Shown: positions 9,212 to 16,286, counted from the first letter of the stretch. The stretch: 22,914 nucleotides of DNA from Caryophanales bacterium UBA3835 (GCA_002392945.1 DGHZ01000060.1:1-22914); one strand, 5' to 3'. Program-made: numbers and translations. The notes: generated by a model not told the origin, from the letters alone.

Positions 9212-10038
9212 TGGAAGAAGCAGTAAAAGACAATTCCTTAAAAGCTAGATGGGCTAGATTTCATAGCAAATTAAAACATACATTTACAGAAACAAAATTT
9301 GGCAAAGTTTGGATTAAATATCGCTTACAATATTTAGCCTACACTTTAGTTATGGAAGCGGTGATGGCGGGCTTATATTTCATCGCCACTCGTATTCCTA
9401 CCCAAGTAGTGACATTTGATACAACTATCATTGATGATAAGATCCCATTTATCTCATATTTCTATTTCTTTTACCTGTTCTATTATGTGGTTCCAGAATT
9501 AGCGTTATGGGCTTTATCATTTTATGATCCAAAGAAATCGCTTAATTTAACTAGTTCATGTATCGCTATGTCTTTCTTAGCGTTTATTTGCTATTGTTCT
9601 TGTCAAGTAAGAATGGTGCGTCCTCAAGCAGAAGCCATTGTTGCAGAATACGCTAACTTCTCAAGTGTTTATAATCTAGATACATTCTTTAAATGGGCAG
9701 TTAACTTACAATACACTAAACTTGATCCAATTCCAGTTAACTGTATGCCTTCGCTTCACTGCGCAGTTTCTTGTGCAGTAGTATTAACTGCTATTCCTAC
9801 TGGAAAAGGAGAAGGAAAATTCCCAATTGGGTGGCGTATCTTCTTTGGCTTATTTGGTTTAGGAATTATCCTTTCTACATTTATTATTAAGCAACATTAT
9901 TTCTTTGATGCGATTGCTGGAACATTTGGATTTGTCCTTGTTTACTTCATTATGAAATTACTTATTGTTCCTACTATTAATAAGCATAGAGAAAAGAAAA
10001 AATTAGAAAAACAAACTCTCGCAGCGGAAAACCAATAA
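9211..10038 (+). CDS. PAP2-superfamily membrane phosphatase / phosphotransferase
   Basis: 275 residues. About six hydrophobic segments lie between residues 40 and 255, after a basic cytoplasmic N-terminus and before a lysine-rich tail. The three phosphatase motifs can be traced: VRMVRP ending at Pro138 (degenerate KxxxxxxRP), CMPSLHC with His183, and STFIIKQHYFFD with His229 and Asp233. The PSLH and KQHYFFD forms resemble the Aur1/Ipt1-like branch (PAP2_3) more than undecaprenyl-diphosphatases. The likely role is dephosphorylation or head-group exchange of a lipid phosphate at the membrane; the substrate cannot be read from sequence. It starts on the last base of the aminopeptidase stop codon, with GGGGG about 10 nt upstream. 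Confidence 0.85.
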   Translation: MEEAVKDNSLKARWARFHSKLKHTFTETKFGKVWIKYRLQYLAYTLVMEAVMAGLYFIATRIPTQVVTFDTTIIDDKIPFISYFYFFYLFYYVVPELALWALSFYDPKKSLNLTSSCIAMSFLAFICYCSCQVRMVRPQAEAIVAEYANFSSVYNLDTFFKWAVNLQYTKLDPIPVNCMPSLHCAVSCAVVLTAIPTGKGEGKFPIGWRIFFGLFGLGIILSTFIIKQHYFFDAIAGTFGFVLVYFIMKLLIVPTINKHREKKKLEKQTLAAENQ

Positions 10039-10046
10039 GGTTTATC

Positions 10047-10075
10047 TTTACAAAGGAATAAGATTTTACTAAACT
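10047..10075 (+). promoter_or_regulatory. Promoter of tRNA-His, overlapped by an inverted repeat
   Basis: TTTACA (10047-10052), a 17-nt spacer and TAAACT (10070-10075, four of six consensus bases). Predicted start is about 10082, eight bases before the mature tRNA. AAGGAATA (10053-10060) and TATTCCTT (10075-10082) are a perfect 8-bp inverted repeat around the -10. Confidence 0.5.
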
Positions 10076-10089
10076 ATTCCTTGCGATTT

Positions 10090-10166
10090 GGCGAACGTGG
10101 TGAAGTGGTTAACACATCTGGCTGTGAACCAGACATTCGTGAGTTCGATTCTCATCGTTCGCCCCA
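10090..10166 (+). tRNA. trnH: tRNA-His (GTG)
   Basis: The acceptor pair is GCGAACG (10091-10097) with CGTTCGC (10156-10162). The extra G at position -1 (10090) faces C73 (10163), the hallmark of tRNA-His. The anticodon stem/loop reads TCTGG-CTGTGAA-CCAGA with anticodon GTG. The T arm is GTGAG-TTCGATT-CTCAT with one G·T pair. CCA is encoded at 10164-10166. All four arms fold. Confidence 0.97.
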
Positions 10167-10178
10167 AACTTAAAAAAT

Positions 10179-10203
10179 AGAACCAATTTATTGGTTCTTT
10201 TTT
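10179..10203 (+). terminator. Rho-independent terminator after tRNA-His
   Basis: AGAACCAA (10179-10186), loop TTTA, TTGGTTCT (10191-10198), followed by a run of T to 10203. Confidence 0.9.
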
Positions 10204-10229
10204 GTTTTTCTAAATCATTAATTTTAATT

Positions 10230-10238
10230 TGCTATTAT
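10230..10238 (+). promoter_or_regulatory. Extended -10 promoter of thiS-thiF; predicted leaderless start
   Basis: TGCTATTAT, identical to the extended -10 of the aminopeptidase gene, with no good -35. Seven bases after the -10 is the A of the ThiS ATG (10245). There is no ribosome-binding site between promoter and ATG. The predicted transcript therefore begins at or within a base or two of the start codon. Confidence 0.55.
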
Positions 10239-10244
10239 AAATAT

Positions 10245-10451
10245 ATGAGACTAAAAGTTGATTCCGCAATTTCTAATGAATATAAAGAAGGAATGTTTAT
10301 TCAAGATCTTTTAGATTATAAAGATATTGAAGCGGTACCTTGGCTTGTTATATCTGTTAACGGAATATTTGTAAAAAGAGCAGAATTTAAAACCCATATC
10401 TTAAATGAAGGGGATGAAATAGAACTTATCTATATTAGAGGTGGAGGATAA
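10245..10451 (+). CDS. thiS: ThiS-like sulfur-carrier protein
   Basis: 68 residues from ATG 10245. A longer in-frame reading from 10191 would run through the upstream terminator and the promoter and is rejected. The ubiquitin-like pattern is clear: a first strand MRLKV, FIQDLLDY helix, the segment WLVISVNGIFVKRAEF that matches the family's VNGEIV core, GDEIELI, and the C-terminal tail RGGG. In ThiS/MoaD proteins the terminal glycine is adenylated by a ThiF/MoeB enzyme and then carries sulfur as thiocarboxylate. The next gene, overlapping by one base (TAATG), is such an enzyme. No ThiG, ThiH or other thiamine gene is in the window, so the final acceptor of the sulfur is unknown. It could equally be a MoaD-like carrier for another product. 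Confidence 0.85.
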   Translation: MRLKVDSAISNEYKEGMFIQDLLDYKDIEAVPWLVISVNGIFVKRAEFKTHILNEGDEIELIYIRGGG

Positions 10452-11119
10452 TGGAAAGATTCTCTAGACTTTTACAGTTAGATAATATTTCTATAGAGAA
10501 TATAAAATTAGCATCTAAAAAAAGAGTGCTTATTATTGGAATGGGTGGAGTTGGTCAACATATTGCGACTTATTTAGTCACCAACGGAGTTAGTAATCTC
10601 ACTATTATTGATTTTGATAAAGTAGAGATTAGTAACTTAAATCGACAAATCTTATTAAACGAAGCTGATATAGGTAAAGCTAAAGTAGATGTTGTCAAAA
10701 GTGCTTTATATTCAAAAAATATAGAGGCTAATATTGCTTCTATTAATATAAGAGTTAGTGAAGATAATATTTCTGATTTTATTAAAGGTTATGACCTAGT
10801 AGTGGATGCGGTTGATAACTGGTCTAGTAAATTAGTGATCGCTAAAGGGTGTCAAAAAGAAAATATTCCTTATATGCATATCGGAGTAGATGGATATAAA
10901 GGACAATATTGTTTGTTTGTTAATCGTAGTCTATTAGATATTGCTAAACCTGATATAGTTTCTTCTCCTAAAGACGGTGTACTTGGCCCAATGGTAGGAG
11001 CTATATCCTCTTTAGCATCAATAGATATCATCCACTATATATTTGGTTTAAAAGTAGAATTAGATACTTTGATTTATTATGAGCATCTCACTAAAAAATT
11101 AGTGAAAGTTAAACTCTAA
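10451..11119 (+). CDS. thiF: ThiF/HesA-family adenylyltransferase lacking the usual cysteines
   Basis: 222 residues, starting on the last base of the thiS stop codon. The nucleotide-binding GMGGVG (30-35), the DFDKVEISNLNRQ segment (54-66, Arg65), IGKAK (74-78) and VDAVDNW (118-124) are the E1-like signature for activating a ubiquitin-like C-terminus with ATP. The crossover SSPKDGVLGPMVG (171-183) aligns with the family's C-x-x-x-GVLGP, but the cysteine is replaced by Ser172. The zinc-binding CxxC pairs are also absent; the only cysteines are Cys134 and Cys154. It therefore probably adenylates ThiS, but a covalent acyl-disulfide or thioester step at the usual site cannot occur. HesA-like or short ThiF proteins are the nearest type. 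Confidence 0.85.
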   Translation: MERFSRLLQLDNISIENIKLASKKRVLIIGMGGVGQHIATYLVTNGVSNLTIIDFDKVEISNLNRQILLNEADIGKAKVDVVKSALYSKNIEANIASINIRVSEDNISDFIKGYDLVVDAVDNWSSKLVIAKGCQKENIPYMHIGVDGYKGQYCLFVNRSLLDIAKPDIVSSPKDGVLGPMVGAISSLASIDIIHYIFGLKVELDTLIYYEHLTKKLVKVKL

Positions 11120-11194
11120 TTAGTAGATATAAACTTATTAAGTTTCAAAAAATATTTGTGTAACATATAAATATAATATATTTATAAAAAGCAC

Positions 11195-11266
11195 CCCCCA
11201 TAAAAGAGTATTGAGTATTACTCTTTTCTTTATTATTATAAAGACAGAGTGGGGGAGTTTTTTATT
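11195..11266 (+). terminator. Three-helix terminator-like RNA element
   Basis: CCCCCA (11195-11200) pairs with TGGGGG (11250-11255). Enclosed are a 9-bp hairpin AAAAGAGTA/TACTCTTTT (11202-11210, 11219-11227) and a 6-bp hairpin CTTTAT/ATAAAG (11228-11233, 11238-11243) that start directly next to each other. After the closing helix come AG and six T. It can end thiS-thiF transcription. Its junction architecture is more elaborate than an ordinary terminator and could be an attenuator or the end of a small RNA that starts near 11184. Confidence 0.6.
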
Positions 11267-11274
11267 TATTAGTA

Positions 11275-11589
11275 GACTCTTCTGGTCAATTAGCCGATTA
11301 GTAATAAAAGATGAACTTCGCTCTAAAAACTCTATTTAAGAAGAGTCGAAATTATTAAAGAGAATATCGATGCATAATATTCTAAATAAATAATATGGAT
11401 TTCTCCTTTATAGAGATGTTGATGTGTTTATCTTTTTAACGATGTTAATAGGATACATATCAACCACAACACATTAGTCATTTTCTATAGGGTGATATCG
11501 GAACTCTATATGTATATTTGACTAATCAAAGTTGTTCATATACCTCACGGTCTTAAATTATTTTTTGATATTGAAGACGAGACCGGAGG
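11275..11589 (+). ncRNA. Long structured 5' leader RNA of the surface-protein gene
   Basis: Helices in order: GACTCTTCT/AGAAGAGTC (11275-11283, 11339-11347); AGAATAT/ATATTCT (11361-11367, 11377-11383); TCTC/GAGA (11402-11405, 11413-11416); GTTGATGTGT/ACATATCAAC (11418-11427, 11455-11464) enclosing TTAAC/GTTAA (11436-11440, 11444-11448); ATTAGTCA/TGACTAAT (11473-11480, 11519-11526) enclosing TATAGGG/CTCTATA (11486-11492, 11504-11510); and CCTC-A-CGGTCT with AGACCGGAGG (11543-11553, 11580-11589). The G·T pairs at 11424/11458 and 11491/11505 are possible only in + strand RNA, which supports transcription toward the surface-protein gene. No known riboswitch family was recognised. The structure is proposed by eye from complementarity. 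Confidence 0.5.
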
Positions 11590-11603
11590 AAAAAGAAAGG
11601 AGA
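11543..11603 (+). promoter_or_regulatory. Hairpin abutting the Shine-Dalgarno of the surface-protein gene
   Basis: A 10-bp GC-containing stem with one bulged A (11547) uses GGAGG (11585-11589) as part of its 3' strand. The real ribosome site AAAGGAGA lies just after it at 11596-11603, eight bases before ATG 11612. The leader thus has an occluded decoy GGAGG and a free site. It may stabilise the mRNA 5' region or modulate translation. Confidence 0.5.
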
Positions 11604-11611
11604 AAACAAAT

Positions 11612-14600
11612 ATGAACAAATTATTTAAAAAGATTGCTGGGCTAAGCTTAGGTCTAGCCATGGCAATCGGAGTAGGTGTCGCTGTTGGAAGTAAGAGCCA
11701 AGAAGCCAAAAGTGTTAGTGCTGTTGATTACAACACTCCAACCAATTATAACTTGGCTAACAATGTTCCATCTGGTCTTACTGCCTCGACTACCTTATCA
11801 AAGGATAGTAGTGGTCGTGGCATGGGCAAAGCTGGATACACTTATACATTAACAACCAGTACCTCATTTACAGATGTTGGCAAAATCGTTGTCAATGCCG
11901 CAACCAACTATGGCACTTATTCATCTCATAGTGTATCAGCCACGGTTGGTGGAAGTGCTTTTGGCAGCGCTCAATCTTTTACCGCAAAAGCTTCAACTAA
12001 TTACACAATAGAGGCCTCAAAGGCTAGCGGTGTTGTTGTTGTTTCTTTAAACAACGGTAAAGAAGGAACTACAAAAACTAACACAATTTGGTGTTTATCA
12101 ATTGATGTTTATACTGTTGCAGCTCCTGCCCAAACATATACGGTGTCGTTTGCTGTTAACACTGCCGGATATGGTACAGTTAGTCGATCAAGCATCACTA
12201 ATGTTCCTTCAGGCACTTCTATTACTACAAGCAATAATACTGTAACAATTAATGGGACAACCGTTACAGCCACACCAACAGCCAATACAGCGCAATACAC
12301 CTATGCTTTTACTGGTTGGTCTAATAATACAGGAACCGTTACTCAAGGAAGAACGATTACTGCTAACTTTAGTAGAACTACAAACACATTTACTGTATCT
12401 GGTAACATTACTCACGGTAGTTTAGACAATACGACAAGCATTGCATATGATGGTGATTTGGATTTAAATATCGTTCCAACAACCGGCTATACTTATCCAA
12501 CATCTGTTTCTGTAACAATGGGTGGAAATGATATTTCTAATGATGTCCAATATGAGGATGGATATTTATTCTACTCACCTGTAAGAGGCAATATTGTTAT
12601 CACAGCAACATGTCCAGCTGCTGGAAATACCTATTCAATTACCACAAATGTTACAAATGGTACATATAGTGGTGATACAACTATTACAGATAATGGAGGT
12701 GTTGCTTCTGTAACAATTGCTCCAACTGGTGATTATAAATTGCCAGCTAGTGTATCTGTTAGTGGTGCTGACCACACCTATAACGCAAGTACTGGTGCTA
12801 TTTCTTTAAGTAATGCTACCGGTAACGTCACTATTGATGCTGCAATGGTTGCTTTGACCGAGTATTCCATCACAGTCAATGAAACAAATGGTTCACATAC
12901 TGGTGCTTCTGTAATTAAAGAAAGCCGTACAGCTACTTTAACATTTACTCATGATTCAGGATATGGTCATCCAGAAGATGTCACTGTTAGTGGCGCTACA
13001 AAGAATTGGGTTAGAGGAACTGGCGTTTTAACACTTTCAAACCCTACAGGTAATGTCACAGTAACATATGCCGCAGTTGGAAATGAATTAGAATCTATTA
13101 CTTTAAGCGCTACTTCAAGAGCTTATACATTAGGCGATAGTTTTGTTAAACCAACAGTAACTGCTCAATATACAGTTGCTGCTGATGCAGATGTTACAAA
13201 TAGTCCAAATCTCGTAGTTACAGGTTATGATCCATATACTACTGGAACTCAACCAGTTACTATCACATATACTGAAGGTGGTATTCAAAAGTCAGCTTCT
13301 TATACCGCAACAGTTAACGCTGCTTCTGTTATAACAACCACAACTTGGGAATTGACAGATCTTGCAGATTTAACAAGTTCAGATGAATTTGTCATCGCAA
13401 GAACTAGTAGTACCACAGTAGCTTTACCAAGTAATGGTGGTGCCGCAAAACCAACAGTAAGCTCAGTAACAATTTCAAATGACAAAATTACAAGTACTGT
13501 AACTGATTCGATTTTATGGAATGTTACTGGTAATGCATCTGATGGATATGTTTTTAATCCAAAAGGTGATTCAACAAAGTGGTTGTACTTACTTGATGAT
13601 GCAAACGAAGGTGTTAGAATTGGAAACGGCAATAGTGCTGCTAATAAACATTTTACACTTGAACAAGGATATCTATATTCAACTGAAACTACTTATCCTC
13701 GTATGATTGGTGTTTATAACAATGCCGATTGGAGATGTTATAAATTGACGTCAGGCGGAGAACCAGGATCAAATATTGCTGGTCAAACATTTGGATTCTT
13801 CAAGAAAGTTGAAACACAAACTGGGTCAGCCGACTTAATTCGTATTACTGCAACATATAAAGGCGACGATAAATATGTCGGAGATTCAATTTCTACATCA
13901 GATTTTGCTGTTAAGAAACAATTGAATACAGGTAACGAATTAATTGATGTTACAAGCGGATACACAATTAGTGCAAACACACTTACTGCGGAGTCAAATT
14001 CTATTACTGTTTCACTTACTGAAGGCAATATAACAAAAACTGCCGTTGTCGTTGTTCCAGCAACACAAAGAGCAGTTTCATTAGTATCTGTTGAACTTGT
14101 ACAAGGTGAAAATGTTGTTAAAGAATACGTTGATTGGTCTGGTGCTGAATGGGATTTCACAGACTTATCTGTGAGACGAACATGGAGTGATGCATCAACT
14201 GAATTGCTTGATTTAGCTGATTTGATCGAATCTGAAGATGCAACCGTTTCACCAGAAAAACCTGCTGTCGGCGTTACATCATTCACAGTTTCATATGAGT
14301 ACTTATCAGTTAGTATTACAAATGCATCAGTTACTGGCATTTCTATTGTGGCAGATTATGTTGAGTCAGTTTCTTGGGGAGGCAAGAGCTTATCTCATTT
14401 CAAAGCCTTCTCAGGTGAACAATTGACTTCTACTACAGTTAGTGGATGGACTGTTAAGGCTACTTATGCTGGCGCAGGAGAAACTAACGCATTGTCATTT
14501 GGTACTGGTGCAAATCAATTCACTATTAGAATTGGTGATAGTAAAGCCGTAACTTCTTTACCATACACATGGACAACTGCAGATGATAATCAATTTGTCT

Positions 14601-15526
14601 ACGTTGTCGTTGGTGGCGTTGCTAAAGGTGACAGCACCCATGCTAAGACAAATATATGTGCTACGATTAATGCTATCGATCACGATGAAGAATCATCTGG
14701 TGAGCAAACAATTACATTAGATCTTGTTGGTGCATCATACACTAAAGAAGGAACTAGTGGCACAGGAAGTGACACTGAAGTAACAATTAGTGGTTTTACA
14801 ATTTCATCAGATAAGGGTTATGCCGCCTCTGAAAGTATGCGTGTTTATGATGGAGGTAGTTTTACAATTACATCCTCATATGAAATGACTAATGTTTCAG
14901 TTACCACTACAGGTGGTAAAAATGGATTATCTGGTGGTTCTGCTAGTGGCACATCTTATGAAGAGACAGCGGATGGTCAAGCTCGTGTAACTACGGTTAC
15001 TATTACATTTAATGGTACAGTTACAACCACAACACACTATGCTAACTTAGCGGAACATTTTGATGCTCAAAAGGCTGTTGTTACATTCGCTAAGTTTATG
15101 AACACCACAATGAATGGTGAAAACGTCTGTTCTGGTACATTTGCTAACTTAGAATCTGCTTGGGATGATGTTGCGGACAAGTATGATGAATTATTTGGTG
15201 CAAGTACTACCTTGGATGCAACTGAGTTAGCTTGGGCTAAGAATATGCTTAAATACGCAACTGCTGCTTGGGGTTCTGATGCAGAAAACGCATGTGTTGA
15301 AAAAGCCATGAAAACATATGAATTCTGTATTGCTAAACATGGTGTTGATCCATTCATGTTTGAATCTGATGGAACAACCCCATTAAGAAGCATTTCTTCT
15401 ACCCCATCAATTAACATGCTTGTTAGCAAAAATTCATCAGCAGTTATAACAATTGTAATTATCTCTGCTGTTAGCTTAGCTGCTGTCGGTGGATACTTCT
15501 TATTCCGTAAAAAGAAAGAAGACTAA
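11612..15526 (+). CDS. Large surface protein, InlB-like repeats, C-terminal membrane anchor
   Basis: 1304 residues. Signal peptide 1-37 with VSA before the likely cleavage. Residues about 175-256 resemble a divergent InlB B-repeat (YTVSFAVNTAGYGTV, then YAFTGWSNNTGTV and ITANF). 258-490 are three tandem beta repeats. 492-570 is an Ig-like domain. 576-735 is a module with DEFVIA, ILWNVTG..DGYVF, KWLYL and a closing FGFFKKV, reminiscent of beta-trefoil-like carbohydrate modules. 740-920 contains two more Ig-like domains, and 1035-1140 a serine/threonine-rich beta module. 1143-1260 is predicted helical with Cys1173, Cys1228 and Cys1239. A transmembrane segment at about 1277-1298 is followed by RKKKED. 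No LPXTG precedes it, so the protein should be held by the membrane segment, not by sortase. Export signal and anchor are clear; the ligand is unknown. A leader of several hundred bases precedes it. Confidence 0.88.
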   Translation: MNKLFKKIAGLSLGLAMAIGVGVAVGSKSQEAKSVSAVDYNTPTNYNLANNVPSGLTASTTLSKDSSGRGMGKAGYTYTLTTSTSFTDVGKIVVNAATNYGTYSSHSVSATVGGSAFGSAQSFTAKASTNYTIEASKASGVVVVSLNNGKEGTTKTNTIWCLSIDVYTVAAPAQTYTVSFAVNTAGYGTVSRSSITNVPSGTSITTSNNTVTINGTTVTATPTANTAQYTYAFTGWSNNTGTVTQGRTITANFSRTTNTFTVSGNITHGSLDNTTSIAYDGDLDLNIVPTTGYTYPTSVSVTMGGNDISNDVQYEDGYLFYSPVRGNIVITATCPAAGNTYSITTNVTNGTYSGDTTITDNGGVASVTIAPTGDYKLPASVSVSGADHTYNASTGAISLSNATGNVTIDAAMVALTEYSITVNETNGSHTGASVIKESRTATLTFTHDSGYGHPEDVTVSGATKNWVRGTGVLTLSNPTGNVTVTYAAVGNELESITLSATSRAYTLGDSFVKPTVTAQYTVAADADVTNSPNLVVTGYDPYTTGTQPVTITYTEGGIQKSASYTATVNAASVITTTTWELTDLADLTSSDEFVIARTSSTTVALPSNGGAAKPTVSSVTISNDKITSTVTDSILWNVTGNASDGYVFNPKGDSTKWLYLLDDANEGVRIGNGNSAANKHFTLEQGYLYSTETTYPRMIGVYNNADWRCYKLTSGGEPGSNIAGQTFGFFKKVETQTGSADLIRITATYKGDDKYVGDSISTSDFAVKKQLNTGNELIDVTSGYTISANTLTAESNSITVSLTEGNITKTAVVVVPATQRAVSLVSVELVQGENVVKEYVDWSGAEWDFTDLSVRRTWSDASTELLDLADLIESEDATVSPEKPAVGVTSFTVSYEYLSVSITNASVTGISIVADYVESVSWGGKSLSHFKAFSGEQLTSTTVSGWTVKATYAGAGETNALSFGTGANQFTIRIGDSKAVTSLPYTWTTADDNQFVYVVVGGVAKGDSTHAKTNICATINAIDHDEESSGEQTITLDLVGASYTKEGTSGTGSDTEVTISGFTISSDKGYAASESMRVYDGGSFTITSSYEMTNVSVTTTGGKNGLSGGSASGTSYEETADGQARVTTVTITFNGTVTTTTHYANLAEHFDAQKAVVTFAKFMNTTMNGENVCSGTFANLESAWDDVADKYDELFGASTTLDATELAWAKNMLKYATAAWGSDAENACVEKAMKTYEFCIAKHGVDPFMFESDGTTPLRSISSTPSINMLVSKNSSAVITIVIISAVSLAAVGGYFLFRKKKED
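12383..13081 (+). repeat. Three tandem repeats of about 75-80 residues in the surface protein
   Basis: Residues 258-338, 339-417 and 418-490 share the pattern (T/Y)(F/S)(T/I)..., NGS/NGTYSG, a gY..P..VSVsG segment, and a closing LSN.TGNVTI-like strand. Units two and three are closest. The first is diverged at its end (SPVRGNIVIT). Confidence 0.75.
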
Positions 15527-15564
15527 TAATAGTTAAACCAAACTATTAATTAAACTCAATAATT

Positions 15565-15598
15565 AGAAGATCCTAATTGACCAATAGGGTCTTCTTTT
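15565..15598 (+). terminator. Terminator of the surface-protein gene
   Basis: AGAAGATCCTA (15565-15575) pairs with TAGGGTCTTCT (15585-15595) over 11 bp with one G·U, then TTT. An outer AATTAGAA/TTCTAATT pair (15561-15568, 15597-15604) offers an alternative fold. Confidence 0.85.
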
Positions 15599-15602
15599 CT
15601 AA

Positions 15603-15631
15603 TTGAAACAGTTATTTTATAAGGTTAAAAT
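15603..15631 (+). promoter_or_regulatory. Promoter of the six-helix membrane protein gene
   Basis: TTGAAA (15603-15608), a 17-nt spacer and TAAAAT (15626-15631): five of six consensus bases in each box. AAGGGG near 15644-15649 serves as ribosome site. Confidence 0.6.
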
Positions 15632-15658
15632 AAAATAATTAAAAAGGGGTTTTAGTTT

Positions 15659-16225
15659 ATGAAAAAAATTATGGAATTAATTAAACCATATCTTAGTTTA
15701 ATATTTGGTGTTCTCTTCTTCTTACTTTTTTTGAACTCATTAAGACTTAATGGAGAGATTTTTGCAACAGGTGTTGTTGCGGTTGTAATATCTTCTTATT
15801 ATCTTTGTGTTGGCGTATTAGGTATTGTTTTAGGTGATAAGTTACCTATGCAAATGAGAAAAGTATTTAATATCTTATCAGTCTCCTTATTCCCAATATT
15901 CATGTTTGTATTCTACTTATTACAGATTATTAGTTTTTCTACTTCTATGGGGCCTTCTGCTTGGGTTATTTATCCATTATGTATGGGAGCCTCTTTAGCG
16001 GTAGTAACCTTCTATGTTGTTTCTAGATTTGTGAAAAGTTCAATATTTGTTAGATTAACAGCGTTATTTGCCGCAATTTTTGTGGCTGCTTTAGTTGCGA
16101 CGATTTTATTTGATGTGAATGGTAATCAAGAAACATTTGCCACGATTGGGGTTGTGGAATTAATAATTTATTCAATTTTTGCATTTTTATTATTTAATTC
16201 ATTAAGTAAAGAAAAATCCGAATAG
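15659..16225 (+). CDS. Six-helix integral membrane protein, unknown function
   Basis: 188 residues from ATG 15659, with AAGGGG about 10 nt upstream. Six hydrophobic segments at roughly 11-28, 35-58, 69-91, 101-125, 128-151 and 159-182 are separated by short polar turns. A lysine-rich start and end suggest both termini are cytoplasmic. No catalytic, transporter or quorum motif is recognised; acidic or basic residues inside the helices are scarce. It has its own promoter and terminator, so it is probably monocistronic. No function is proposed. Confidence 0.8.
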   Translation: MKKIMELIKPYLSLIFGVLFFLLFLNSLRLNGEIFATGVVAVVISSYYLCVGVLGIVLGDKLPMQMRKVFNILSVSLFPIFMFVFYLLQIISFSTSMGPSAWVIYPLCMGASLAVVTFYVVSRFVKSSIFVRLTALFAAIFVAALVATILFDVNGNQETFATIGVVELIIYSIFAFLLFNSLSKEKSE

Positions 16226-16250
16226 TTCTAAACTTATTCAAAATATAATT

Positions 16251-16274
16251 GGTCTCACCTTTGTGGGACCTTTT
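16251..16274 (+). terminator. Terminator of the membrane protein gene
   Basis: GGTCTCAC (16251-16258), loop CTTT, GTGGGACC (16263-16270) with one G·U pair, then TTTT. Confidence 0.88.
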
Positions 16275-16286
16275 ATTTATATGCTT

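Larger units (their letters stand above)
11120..11611 (+). other. Gene-free stretch: AT-rich region then long structured leader
   Basis: 492 bases without a credible gene. 11120-11190 is very AT-rich and holds TATAAT (11172-11177), with no good -35. 11195-11266 is a three-helix terminator-like element. 11275-11589 contains at least six consecutive, non-overlapping helices, ending five bases before the ribosome site of the surface-protein gene. The individual elements are listed separately. Confidence 0.8.

Noticed and set aside
10191..10244. Longer N-terminus for the ThiS-like protein
   Set aside because: The upstream reading lies in the tRNA terminator and the promoter, and the added residues do not belong to the ThiS fold.
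11484..11512. AGGGTGATATCGGAACT resembles the T-box sequence AGGGTGGNACCGCG
   Set aside because: The tRNA-pairing UGGN is missing. The segment forms its own hairpin with CTCTATA, no terminator follows it, and the downstream gene is a surface protein, not an amino-acid gene.
11190..11590. Possible tmRNA, RNase P RNA or a - strand noncoding RNA
   Set aside because: No tRNA-like end, tag reading frame or conserved RNase P core was found. G·U pairs in two helices work only on the + strand.
13783..14340. 185-codon open frame on the - strand
   Set aside because: It lies wholly inside the surface-protein gene, has no ribosome site and no recognisable domain. The other - strand frames inside large genes were rejected for the same reason.
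15400..15526. LPXTG sortase anchor in the surface protein
   Set aside because: The hydrophobic segment and basic tail are there, but no LPXTG-like motif precedes them.
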